NCBI RefSeq assembly: GCF_040954835.1 | Contig: NC_090697.1 | Span: forward strand, 26,095,001-26,159,000 | DNA: 64,000 bases | Reading direction: 5' to 3' | Source of the DNA: Lepisosteus oculatus | Lineage: Eukaryota > Chordata > Actinopteri > Semionotiformes > Lepisosteidae | In this document: positions 22,600-35,000 of the stretch, piece after piece | Numbering within the stretch: the stretch's first letter is position 1 | Layout: every line of letters starts with the position of its first letter | Translations under genes and position numbers: made by a program | The notes under the pieces: generated by a model | Seen by the model: the letters and a program-made list of their open reading frames with translations, nothing else | The model's database searches: none | What the model was told of the DNA's origin: nothing

Positions 22600-25500
22600 G
22601 TGATTTAAAATTCAATAAATATTTTAAATGATGTATTTTTCTTTGCAAAGCTAATATATATACTGTATACAGATGAAATGACACTGCAACCTAGGCAATA
22701 GAAAAAAACTAGGAACTACTCAAAAGTCTGGACATTGCACACTATCTGTCATGTGTTCAAGTGATGAAATCCAGAAATATCCAGCCTCGATTAGGAAGTC
22801 CCTTGGCTGATTCCTGCATAGGCCTGTATCTTTTACACTGGCCTTTGGGTATGCTCTCCCGACCTAGTCTTAACATTTTCATTAAGCTCTAATAGGGTGA
22901 AAGCCAGATATGTTCCCCTGTGTGTTTCCTCCATTTTACATGGAAATGTAAGATTTGGACCAGTGTTTTAACCTCACATCCTTTGCAGTGAAAGAGTATA
23001 CAGTTGTATTAGTGTTTTTCCAGGAACATTGCTGCGCAGCCAGAAGGCTGGACAGTTAGTCTTTGAACAACCTTTGAGGTCAGTTTGCAAATTCATTGTG
23101 CCCGTCCCTCTGTGATGGATGGTGTTTTTTACTGTGCTCCCTGTTTCGAAGGTGCCCCATTACTCCTGAGGCCTATATCATTCCCAAATTACAGTACACA
23201 GAGGTACAGTATGAATGCATGAGCTTTGCAAAACCCTCAGTAATGCAAAATGAAAGAACTAAGCAAGCACAGTAAACTTAAAATAATGCTGATATTTTAA
23301 AAAAATGGCTTTTACTTATGAAGGCTGATTTGAAAAATAAAATGAACAGTCAGTGCCATTACATTTGATCCGCTTCTGCAAAACCATAAGTGTTATTTCT
23401 AAAATGAAAATGCAGTTGTGCTCAAATATATTTTAGCTTTTGTGATTTACATTTCCAGTCTACTTTAAATGAAGTCACAGTTAAGATAATGATTTAGTAA
23501 TGATCTGAAGATCAAAAGACTTAACAGTCTAATAACCTTTGAGAATTCACTTGCAAATACTTGCTGGGAAGCACTGAACCTGGTCTGAACTAAGGAGATA
23601 AAACCAATGCAGTAAATTATGACCATTTTTAATTAAACATTGATCATTTACTGTATGTCTTCTGAATGTATTTATTAAGAGATCATTTCCATTGCTCTAG
23701 CCCTTGGTCAGGACTGTAAATTTTTAAGACGGCTATTTCAGACTCAGTGATTCTGTCCTACACCTTATAGCAGTTTCATAAAAGACTGTGATGGCAGACA
23801 TGAAAATCAATGAGATGAGTATGATGTTTTTATCAGTCACAAGTACTTCCACGATGCAGCAGTTTATATAAAAATAACTTTATCTAACCATTTAAGTCAA
23901 TTTAAAACAAGTTCATATTTGCAATGAAGGTCTGGACTAAAAATTAAACCTTTCTACCTTTCTAAAAAAATGGTGCAAAAAAAGAATCACATTTAATACA
24001 AAGAAGTGACATACAGTGATCTGGAGTTTTCCCGAGCACAAAGTTTGGAAAAGATATTGTAACAGAAGTATTTAAACAGTGCATTTGTCTCCTATGTTAA
24101 TCCTTCTCTGATGTCTTACTTAGGAGAAAGGTAATTATGTTGACACAGGGTGGAACTATAGCATTTCCTGAGATCAAATTCTATTTGCTAAGATTAAGGA
24201 ACATTATGTTACTGAAAATGGCCACATTGCAAGCACATTGTATAAAAGCAGCAAAATTCATTTTGGAATGTAATTGTGAAATATAGTGTTGCAAATATTC
24301 TAATGGTTAATTCAAGGAAAAATATCTTGTAGATATGATGAATTCCAAATTAAATATTGTTTACGTCTAGCTGTATGGAGCTCAAATATGGGCATTTAAT
24401 CTAAAGACTTTACTAAAAGCTTATGTCGTAACATTCATACAGTACTGTATTGCTCATCTATCAGTGCCAGAATTCTCCATCGTTTTATCTATTTTCTAAC
24501 TACTTTATCCAGTTCAGAGTGATGGGAGAGCCTGAGCCTTTCCTGACAAAGAAGGATGCACCTTGGACAAGAGTATACCTAAACTTGCCTTTTAAAAAAT
24601 AATATGTTCCTGGATTTATTTTGTTAGGTTGTTTGTTCCAAAGATGTTTTGTGAATAGTGAACTTGAGCATGGTTTTCCACGAGCACTTCTCACAGTCCA
24701 ATACATCTGCAGTTTATTTAGCTGTACTCTCCTGACCAGAAAAAAAGCAAGTTGTGTATTGATAAATTGGTGTGACTGCTGCAGAAAAAGGCAAACAACT
24801 AATGCAAACCAGATGAAAATCAATAGGTTGATTTAAATTTATATTGACCTTTTTAAAGACCCCCTTTGTAAAAACACATTATAACTTAGTCATAGTACTC
24901 TGTGTGGGTAATATGAGACAAATTATCATTTTGTGCCCTGGTGTAAGGATTTGGTCTCCTAGTTTTGAAAAAATTGTTTATGGGTAGTATTGTGTTGTCC
25001 TTTAGGCTTTTTAATATTCTAAATATTCTAAGTATTCGATATTTAAAATGAACTGCTAACGTCCCATCGAGAATGTACAGTATCCTGACGTGCACCTACA
25101 GTATTGTCTGCCAGGTTAGTGTCAAAGCAACCCTCACTGCATCCCTGTGCATAGAAATTAGAGATTATTTCAAATGGATGGATTTAAAATTAATTTACAT
25201 TAAATGACATAAACATTATCTTTAATGTGGAAGGATAACTCTAATATTGCATATTATAGTGCACTATAAAGTATATATACACTATGCATTCGTTTTCAAA
25301 ACAAGGTAAAATGATACAGAAAGGATTTTCCTCCAATTTAAATGAGTACTGCTTTGTAAATAGATCAGTACATCTATTTTCAACACAGTGTCAGAATTTA
25401 TATACACTTTTCACTGTAGACTTTTCAAATTAGTTAAAAGATATTATGGTTTATATATCAAATGGTAAATCTACACATGCAAAATATACAGTGTAAATAA

Positions 25501-28500
25501 AACATTTTAAAACATAATGAAAGTAAAATTTAAATACTTGTTAAATACATATATGTAGGCCAATACTGTACATTTTTAATAATTATCTGTGAAAATAAAT
25601 GTCAATGCTACCACACATACCAGGAGAGAATGAATGGCTCTTTGCAAGCAAAGAGAGCAGGCATTACAGGAGATATTTAGTTAAGCAGTTCATCTTATAT
25701 GGAGAGTGATACTTAAACCATCTCAATAGCCTCTGATATTTATTTTGAATTCACTAAAAATCACCATATTATGTGTACTATAATTTACATTACAGTATAC
25801 AATATGATGCCTGGAGTAAATTAACTAATTAATTAACTGTTTAAGAATGAGAGTACATTATAATGGATGAATTCTAGCTCAGCAATGTTATAATAAAAGA
25901 GCAGGGAATATGTTACTAATGCTTTGGAAGTAATATTACCCTTTTTATATTTATAAAGTCACATGGAGGCCTTAATTAAATACAAAATAGCCAAGACATT
26001 CCAAAGGTGCTGGGGGCAATTTGAGTAAACATCCTACATAACTCTCAGAAATGGCAAAATGTCATTGCTGGAACTGAGTAATAAATCCCAAAACCAAGGG
26101 AAATCTAGAAATGTATGATAAAAGTGATGGTTTTTGGTCTAAAAATGGTAAAACTCTTAAAATGTTGTTTTCTGATGTTTTTATTCTATTTATTATTCGA
26201 GAGAACTAACTAATCAGAGCAATCATCCACAGTAACATAGCTATTAGCTATTAAAGCACGTGATTTGCTTTAAAATACAGTATATAAAGTCATTTTAAAA
26301 ATGCAAACAAATGGTTTTCTACTCCACCCCATTTTAAAATAAGCTTTCTTAGATATGCATTACAGATTGCTTAATTTGGTATGCATTGATTTATAGTAAA
26401 TATTCATTCAAGAAAACAACTCTGTGTTACTGTGGTGTACTGTACGTAGCAGTTACAGTAGTCCTAGATTTAGACAGTTTCGGTCTGCCAGTAATGTACT
26501 GTAATTAGGATGACTGAAATCCCTTCTACAGAACTCTTCATAGCAAATGATCTCGCTCAGGCAGTAAAAACAATGTGACTGGTGAAAACCATGAAGAAAT
26601 GTGTTGCAAACCATATGTTAGTAGTTTAAGTGTTTGGCAGACAGAGGATGTAACAACTGATGGTCCAGATTTTCTGGTTCAGTAGACAGAAAATAAATTA
26701 CCCTGCTCAGAGGAAAGATTCTTTTGCCCTAGGCACCCAATAAGGTCAAAAAGTAAATACGCAATAAAAACAGCTTCCCGTTGGAGATTTTACCAGTTTA
26801 TATGAGTAAAGATTATCTGTAAATTTAAGTTTTATGGTTCTATAAATAGAACAGGGATCTTTTTTCCCATGTTTCCATCTGGTTAATAAATAAGAACAGA
26901 ACTGGCAAGCTACGTTACACGCTATATGGAGTCAGAAGGAGAGGTGTGAAAATACAAGACTGCCCTTTAGAAGAGTATAAGAGTAACAAGTTCCAAAGTA
27001 CTACAGTAAATGCAGGCAGTGCAGGGTTATTATTCAACAACTGTAGAAGCAATGCTTACAAGGGTTTCACCACTGCTGTGTTTTGAGTAGAATGCAATGT
27101 TTGGTGATCATCCTTGACAACACTACAGCTTGCTGTGATGTGTTAATGTTTTTATTCGCATCATTTTTCTTTAGCCTTGTACTTTTGCTGTAAAACTTTT
27201 CAGGTATTTGCAATCCAAAATTTAGAGAACAATTGTATTCAAAAAGCACACTTTTTTCATTAACAAATATTGAAAAATAAATAAACATTTCTATATGGCA
27301 AATGAATAGTATTATAGCAGATGCTACAGATGCATATTTCATACCTATATCAAATGCAATTAACAAAAATGACTTTATATAGTGATTAATGCACAGATGT
27401 ATGCATATAAACAATATGGAGAATATAATTCCAAAATATATGCATGGCATCTCACACAGATCCAAAAATACTAGAAGCAGTCAATTGCTACTGTGAATAT
27501 TTTCGGCTTGTCAGCAAAAGTAAACCTAGTTAGTCCCTGGTATAGACCATCTTCTCTTACAGTTTTAAATTATATATATATACAGTCTACTGTAGGTACA
27601 TTTTTCAAACTCCACTGTCACAAAAAATAGAAATTCTGTACTTTCTTTGCTAATCATGTTCAAACAAGGTCATTTAATGAGGTACTGTAATACTTTAATA
27701 TTACTAATATCTTTAATATAGATCACAGCTGAACTGATGGCTTCAAGATCTTTTGTTCTTTTTTAAAACAACACTGTATCCCCAAAGCACAAACTTTTTA
27801 AGTTCCTAGAAAGCAAGGTCTCAGGTTTTTTTTAAGAAAAAAAAAGAATGGAAAAATCTGATTGGGACCACCATAAAAATATCTCATTATTGCTGGATCC
27901 AGCTGTGAGGTTTATGCAGTAGACTGTTTACTTTGAGAGCCTTGGATTTATTATATACTTTTCTTGTTGTGTCATTTGAAGTTCCTGATGTGATTCATTT
28001 TACAGGCACAGACCAAACCCATCATGAAAGCCCTGTAGTTAAGTTTGTTTTAACATGAAGTCAGAATGTTAAAGTAAAAAATGCTGGCAGGTTAGACCTA
28101 CAGAATTTAAAATATATATACTTTATAATGAATTTGTATATACACATGAGAAAAACAAAACATTAAATTATGGACACACTCTAAGAAGAGAAATGATTAC
28201 AGATCCTTTCCTTTCACTCTATGTACCATTATATTGAAGCGATATTTCCTTAACTGGAGGGTGGCAGTAACATTCCTGCAGAGCCATTTGTACGCTGTAT
28301 GGCTGCTTTGTAAGAAAATCCTCCCAAAAAAGAAACCAGAAAGAAAAGTAACACCTTTGGTCCTCACAATGTTCATTCCATCTGCATCCTGTAAAAAAAG
28401 CCATACATGTGGTGACCATGAATATAAAGTATAAAAATAAATTGTTAGACATAGCTACAGTGAAAAAGCACAACTCTTAATTCACAATAGCATTCAAATA

Positions 28501-31500
28501 ATGAGTAATGCATTATGCTAGGACTGCTGTGTATCACTGAAAAACATCATCACTTTATAAACATTAACAAAATCCTTCAATCTGAAAACAGTTGCAATAG
28601 GCTGAGTTTTAAAATGATTTAATTAAAAGGTGGCTGGGTTAAAACTTTTTAAATTATTTGTTTCCTTTTAAGATTTCTAGAATGCTTTTCACATCCAAAA
28701 AGCTACAATTGAATTGCTAGTAATACCTTTTCCAGACCTTTGGTGTTTCAGACTGGCTTTTGTGTAAAGACATGGAGATGTTAAACAAAGTTTCAGAGGA
28801 GGTCTAATTGTAATATTGCGCTCTCATATGGACTGTATAAATACTCACATACTGTGCACCATTTTCTGTGCATCTTTTCTAGCACTCTGCAATTCAGTTG
28901 CATCAGATACAGAGATCTCTTGCACTTGGCATTGCTAGACCTTAACTTGTTGTTCTTGCACCTCTTCCTCCCGTTCATCTCCTTATGTTTGTCAGTCTTT
29001 AAACTTGGTGATCCAACCATTTGCCTCCTCCAAGCCAGGACTAAAAAACATTATTTCTTTTGCTATCCCCACTGACTCCATTCTCTCCCTCTAATGCCCC
29101 CTTCCCTCCAGTCTCACTGTTTGTGGTCAAAATTCCTAACCAACTGCACCTACAGTATGAAGCCAGCCTGTCTTTGTTGTTTTGTCTCCCTCTTTTCCCC
29201 AGCCCTCCTAGTTGCTGTTCCCATGGGAGTTCTCTCCCCTCTTGCTGATGCACACATTACATTGAGGGTTCAAGAGCATGGCATCAGCAAGTGCTGGATC
29301 CAGGCTCTTGTTCACACCCCATGTCATCCCTGGTGCCTACACCAAGGTCACGGCCCAGGCAGCCTGGCAACCTCCCTCCCCCCATTTCCACTGGCGTCCA
29401 ACTAGTGCAGTGCCAGACCTCAGCTCTCCACCCCTTCCACAATCTTCCACCCATAGCCGCTCAACTACACCAAACTCCTTTTTGCCCTGAGGAACATTGT
29501 TATAACTGATATTTTTTCCCATTGGTGTGTCCTGCCATGGAATTCATCATCATCCATTCAGCTGTAGCAAAGTTCAGCCAGTGGTAACTCACTAGCAGTT
29601 TCCACTCTGCATCCACGTCATTGTAGATGACCTCAAACTAGACCTTCTGGTTCAGAGCAGCATCTTCCTTTTCCCACCACAACATTCTAGTCTTAACCCA
29701 TATAGAGTGTCTTGGCTCTACTACCACTTAGCTGTGGTTTTCATTCACTTAGTTGCAGCTCAATCTTCAACAGGTGTTCCTCAAAAACTTTCCATATCCA
29801 AATGACTTGATCCAACAAAGCTCACAGTAAGAGCTCCATCATTGTAGAAATCTGTATTTGTGTTTTGGGTTCTTTTAATTCTTTTTTAGGATTTTTTTAT
29901 TCTTGGCCTTACAGTCAAACCTGTCATTTCCTCAACCAGGCAAGTTAAAGCAAAACACTAAAATATTAAATACATTATCCTTTTATATGTGTTGACTTTA
30001 TATTTGTTGATTGCATTAAATAGATTTTGACCCTATTGTAATGCCTCTTGTTCTCTGTCTTAAATGCTCTTCTGCTTAGTTAACACTTGTCATCTCTGGT
30101 CAATGCTTCTCTGTCGATACCAGTTAAGAATGATTTATAATTGTACATCTAAACATAAACATGCCTGTTTCAAGATGTAAAGATCGCTTGCACATAGAAA
30201 CTCTCCTTTCTGTAACAGTTCTTGAAAAGGCATGTTAAACAAAGCAGAAGAGATGTTTTCTATTACTTTGGTTTGGTCTATGTTCCCTATACATAATTGC
30301 CATAACCCTCATATTAAACATAAAACTGTCACTTCTTTAGTGCAAGTTATCTTAAATAGATTGGCATGTATATAAATCTGTGATTAACAGGTCCTCACAT
30401 GGAACTAGTGAATTAGTGTATGACCAAAAGAGAAAAAGAACATGTAAATTAAGAATCTTATAATCTCTATATTTCACTGTATAGACAAGCATTTTGCCCA
30501 CTGTGGAAACAATACAACTGGCACACACCAGCAGTCATCCATCCTTCAGTTGTATGATTTACCAGGTGGTACAGTTCCTTCACCGGAAGCTATGACCATA
30601 TTGTGTCATCATATTTAATGTATAGCACTCAACCATCATCTTTTGAGACCCTTTTAGTAAACAAAAGATGGAAAAACAATAATCAAGCTAATCTCATAAA
30701 TTGGTCTCTTGAGTTTGTTTGAGAGATAAGTGAAAAAATAGATTTTGGCACATGGATTTAACATGTGGACAAGAAATTCATCACTGGTTCAATGTAGTGT
30801 GAAGTAGTAAATCATGTTAGATGTGACTTTCATTAGAGTACAGAATCACTAACTTTCATTTTGAAGCACCAGCCAAAAACCTGAATTACCTCAAGTTCTA
30901 AACACACACCTGCTTTAAAAACATTAAAGGGAAAATCCGATACGCTCTCCCATTGTTATACCATACCTTAAGTCCCTAAAACAATCTGATGTGGTAATGT
31001 TCTTCACCATATGACTTAAACCAGATTCAGGTTACCATGAGTGGCATAATATCACCAGTTCACATATTCCCATAGTATGTGTAAAAAACAATTAAATAAT
31101 GAATTCATCATATTTAACAGTACAGGACTGAACTGCCTGTGCTCTTCTGGTTGAGTCCCCTTTAGACTTCTAGTGATTTGATTTATTAGAAGGAACCCTG
31201 GTGGGTAGAAAATAATGTGGAGCTGATTAATGTCAGCTTCTGTCATCAGTTTCCACTTATGCTGCTGGCCAGCTCTGAATCCAGGCCTTCTCTGAAAGAA
31301 GCAAAGTATTCCACAGCGTGTCCAATAGCCCCCCAGCAAGGGATTTGCAGAATGTGGGACTAGGCAAACAAGGAAAACAGGGAAGATGAATAGAAGTTAA
31401 AATTCCCATTTTGTAGAGGGCTTGTTTCTTTGACATCACTCTCTAGAGAAATATACAAATGCCAGGACCACACCAGCAAGAGAAACAAATTAATAGCATG

Positions 31501-34110
31501 TTCACTGGTTTTGTTACAGATGTCTCGCATTTCCTGTGCTGTTTTATGTGCTTGCTAAGAGCTTGACAAAGCTGGGAAATGAACAAAGCTCAAAACATGA
31601 AGTGCACAGAGCTTGGTGAGTTTACAGTTTTGTATCATGGTTAGTTAGCTTATGTTTTATGTCCCTGTACCCCACACCTATGACCCTTCATACAAGAAAG
31701 TGATTTTCCAAGATTAATAACATTTAATGGCTTTCTCTCAAGATACCTCTGTCACACTTTTTTTCTGAAACATAAGTTCTCTTTCATTATGAAAAAAATG
31801 TTTGTTATGCAAACAAAATCCATAATTTCTGATTGAATAATATTTTGGATCTCCTTGCTAAGGAGACAAGACATTTCCAAATGCACTTACACTTCAAAAA
31901 CGAAAAACATCTCTTAGATGTCCATACAAAAATTATTAAATGGAAAAGTTTAGACAATTTTTCTCTGTATTCTATTTTATGTTTTTTTTTAACAGATGGT
32001 GGACAGACAAAGAGACAGGTCTAAGAAATAGTCTTCTTTTGTATTGTTGCTATTGAAATGTATCATCATGTAAAACAGCATGTAAAAGAAAGGCAACCAG
32101 TTTTTATTCCTTGTTCGTTAATGTTAAAGCTAAGATTTGGTTTCTAAAATAAAATCATACAAACATAGCATAACTTTATGATTAACATGTATTCTGCACT
32201 TTGTAAACACTATACGCTTTCCCTTGGTGAAGAGGTTCGTATAAACTATGACGTTTTCACTAAAGAGGTGTTGTAATCTTTTACTTCTAAGATTTGCCCT
32301 GTAGGGAGTCTGCTTTTTCTCCTCAAAAATATCCATTTGTCGTGAGGTACATGATTCATTGACATGATTCACTGTTTATATTTGCATTCAGGACCAAGAA
32401 CCCCTCATTAAAAAACAGTAAACTCAGGCAAATAATTAGAAGGGTATATTTTTCTCCTGCCAACTAACATGCTTTTAGAAGTGCTTTTTGAAACATTAAT
32501 TATAGACTTATTCTACTTTAATGACAGAATAATCTATGTTTCAAAGACTGTGGGACAAATAAAAATGTTCTGTGCCGTGCTGATTTCAAACAAAAATGCA
32601 AAAAAAAATCACTATCACCTTTTACTAACAGGGTGGGACAACATTTCCTGTTTGTTATACTGTAAGACAACACGCACAACATCATATTTGTATACACTAA
32701 ATGGAATCACAATTATTAGCTTTATATACATTGAAATGGAAAATAAATTGTCCTAAAACGTGAATTTACATAGAATAAAACTTTGTTAAAACTCTCAAAG
32801 AATGTGTTATTTTTTGGTAATATGATATTGCAAATATACTTTCCTTATCTATATTGGAAGTACTAAAGAAAAATAAATTGATTTCTCTCATGTTTTTATG
32901 ATTCATGGCATTGAAAATATGAGTAAAAACCGTGTCTACCTCCTTTCAAATGCTCTCTGTAATTGGGAATAGAATACTCCAAATTAATATAGGCATTTAA
33001 AACATTAGGCTAGCTCAGTGTGACAGTTAAGATGCTTCAGAAAGTTTAAGTCAATAGAGTTTATTATTGTTTGGCTCACTTCAGCAGAAATGCCACTGAG
33101 ATTTCCCAACAGCATTAACATGGATATAAAAATGAAAGAAGCACCATCTTCCACTACATGTACAATAATTACATTTTTAATAAAAAAACAAACAAAACAA
33201 ACTAAAAACAGCCCTGAAACATGAAACCCAGACCCTATACAGTTGGACCTACCAAGCTGTGACCACAGTAAACAGTGGGAAGATGTTAGAATCAATAAAT
33301 AAAATAAGTTCAAGTTCCATTTTTCTTCCATATGTTGCCAATGATAGCACAAAAACTAAATGGACAATCTTGTTCAGTGTTTCTCTGTTGAGGGTGGTTG
33401 GCTCAGGTTTTGTGAAGCTCATTGAACAGCTCTTTAAAACGTTTGTTTTAGAAGCAAAACAGGGAGGTCCTTTTGGGAGCTTTATCAAAACATGGGTAGT
33501 TCCCTGTGAATCCCTTTGGATCTTTCTGTATATGTGATTTTTTCCCTTACTAAACCTCCGTGAAGTCATCTGGGATCAAGCAGCAGCTCCCTGCTTCAGT
33601 ACCTTTTATGAAAATAAGACAATGTCTGTGCCTCATGAAGGGGCTTCGTTGATTATTTGTGACACAAAAGAACAGATTGTATTTCACTGATTAATATGTC
33701 ATCTGTTTGAAACTATCATATGGTCTGAAGTCACAGTGAAAATCCAACAAAGTTTATTTGTTTAAAGTGTTTGGAAAAATACAAAGTGATTTTTGGAAAA
33801 TATTGAGATTTGGAAAGTATCTGGATTGTTATTACATAAAAGGAAATATCTAGTCAGAAACTACCTGGCAGATTGGCTTTGGTCAGTGGAAAAGAAATGC
33901 TAGTGTAATGTCTGTTTAACTCATTACAGGGCATTGGACTCCCAGTGAAAATGGCAAGAAGCACTGAATCTTTGAGCAGAGACGGGTGGTTAAATTATTC
34001 ACCAAGGAAGGCAATTAGTTTGACACATTAACAAAATGTCAAGAAATGATTACAGGCATGAGTGTAATGTATTGTTATAGTGTATGTATGGACATTTTTT
34101 AACCAACTAT
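22600..34110. other. Long intergenic stretch
   Basis: About 11.5 kb of AT-rich sequence with only the SINE tail at 24.5 kb recognised. Positions 28930-29760 are C/T-rich on the plus strand with overlapping open frames in two frames but no recognisable domain. No exon with flanking splice signals and domain similarity was found. Confidence 0.55.
24484..24550 (-). mobile_element. SINE 3' tail fragment
   Basis: The reverse complement reads CTCTCCCATCACTCTGAACTGG, then GATAAAGTAGTTAGAAAATAG, the end of the GGATGGAT family. Confidence 0.5.
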
Positions 34111-34111
34111 G

Positions 34112-34326
34112 AGAAGATAAGAAAGGTTACAAATGGTAAGAGGCCACTCAACCCATATAGCCCATTTAGTAGCTAAAAGTGTTGGGATCCAAGGATCTCA
34201 ACCAGCTGTTTCTTGAAAGAAGCCAGGAAATCACCTTTGACAACATGCTGGTCAGCTTGTTTCACAGTTAGATACTCCTTTTTGAGTAAAAAAGTGTGTC
34301 CTGTTCTTTTAAAGCCACTTTCACAC
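34112..34326 (-). mobile_element. Ancient interspersed repeat A, left part (split by the 5S SINE)
   Basis: Contains AAGAAAGGTTACAAATGGTAAGAGG, then CCACTCAACCCATATAGCCC, TTTCTTGAAAGAAGCCAGG and GACAACATGCTGGTCAGCTTG. The same words occur in copies at 43.13 and 55.40 kb and, reversed, at 11.9 and 21.6 kb. The family resembles a LINE-derived 3' region common in fish genomes. Confidence 0.6.
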
Positions 34327-34778
34327 AGTTTCCAGCAGCCATATCAGACTGCAACTCACAACTGGCAACTCAACTGAAGCTCAGCAGGTGTGAGCCTGGT
34401 CAGTACCTGGATGTGAGACCTCCTTGGTCCTAATGCCCCAGTATAGTGATAGGGACACTATAGTGTAAAAAGGCGCCTTCCTTCGGATGAGATGTAATAA
34501 CAAGGTCCTGACTCTCTATGGTCATTAAAAGTCCCAGGGTGTTTCTCAAAAAGTATAGAGGTATTTACCCCAACGCCCTGAACTGTCTTCTCCTCCCCAC
34601 TGATAGCTGGTGTGTGGTAGCATTCTGGCACACTATGCCAGCAGTCGCATTGTCGAGGTGGGGCTGCACATTGGTGGTGGTGGAGGGGAGTCCCCATTAC
34701 CTATAAATTACTTTGAGTGGAGTGTTCAGAAAAGGACTAAATAAGTGTAAGGAATTATTATTATTATTATTATTATTA
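34327..34778 (+). mobile_element. 5S-rRNA-derived SINE, full length
   Basis: The head (34327-34436) resembles 5S rRNA: CAGCCATATCAGACTGCAA, then GAAGCTCAGCAGG (box A region), then GAGCCTGGTCAGTACCTGGA and TGTGAGACC (intermediate element and box C). The body (GGCGCCTTCCTTCGGATGAG to AGTGGAGTGTTCAGAAAAGG) is followed by an (ATT)n tail. Flanking octamers TTTCACAC (34319-34326) and TTTTACAC (34779-34786) are a probable target duplication. It is transcribed by Pol III when young and was mobilised by a partner LINE. Confidence 0.8.
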
Positions 34779-34780
34779 TT
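34754..34780 (+). repeat. (ATT)n tail of the 5S SINE
   Basis: Nine ATT units. It is the 3' tail of the SINE rather than an independent microsatellite. Confidence 0.95.
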
Positions 34781-35000
34781 TTACACTTGTGCCCTCTGGT
34801 TTGTGTTTCTGAAGAAATCCTCTGTGTTGACATTGTCAGTGCCTTTCATGATTTTAAATATTTGTCGCAGACGCATGAGGATACATTTTTCACTCACTAT
34901 TTCGAAATGCCATGGCAAATGTCTCTGCTCTGACATCTGCATGGATTTGATCACAGTTGCTCGTGGGCTCAGAGCACACAAAGTGCCTGAAGACCCCTTA
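34779..35000 (-). mobile_element. Ancient interspersed repeat A, right part
   Basis: Continues the repeat after the SINE: TTGTGCCCTCTGGTTTGTG, TCTGAAGAAATCCTC, TTTCATGATTTTAAATA, then a weaker stretch. Removing the SINE and one target copy restores a continuous repeat. Confidence 0.55.

Noticed and set aside
27067..27465. 132-codon minus-strand frame with hydrophobic stretches
   Set aside because: Its Ile/Phe/Tyr-rich composition is expected of translated AT-rich DNA. There is no family resemblance.
29041..29522. Overlapping plus-strand frames in C/T-rich DNA as a gene
   Set aside because: Frames 29060, 29094, 29278 and 29291 overlap in different phases, explained by low stop frequency in C-rich sequence.
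33005..33569. Opposing open frames near 33.3 kb
   Set aside because: They are open on both strands, which suggests chance. No domain was seen.
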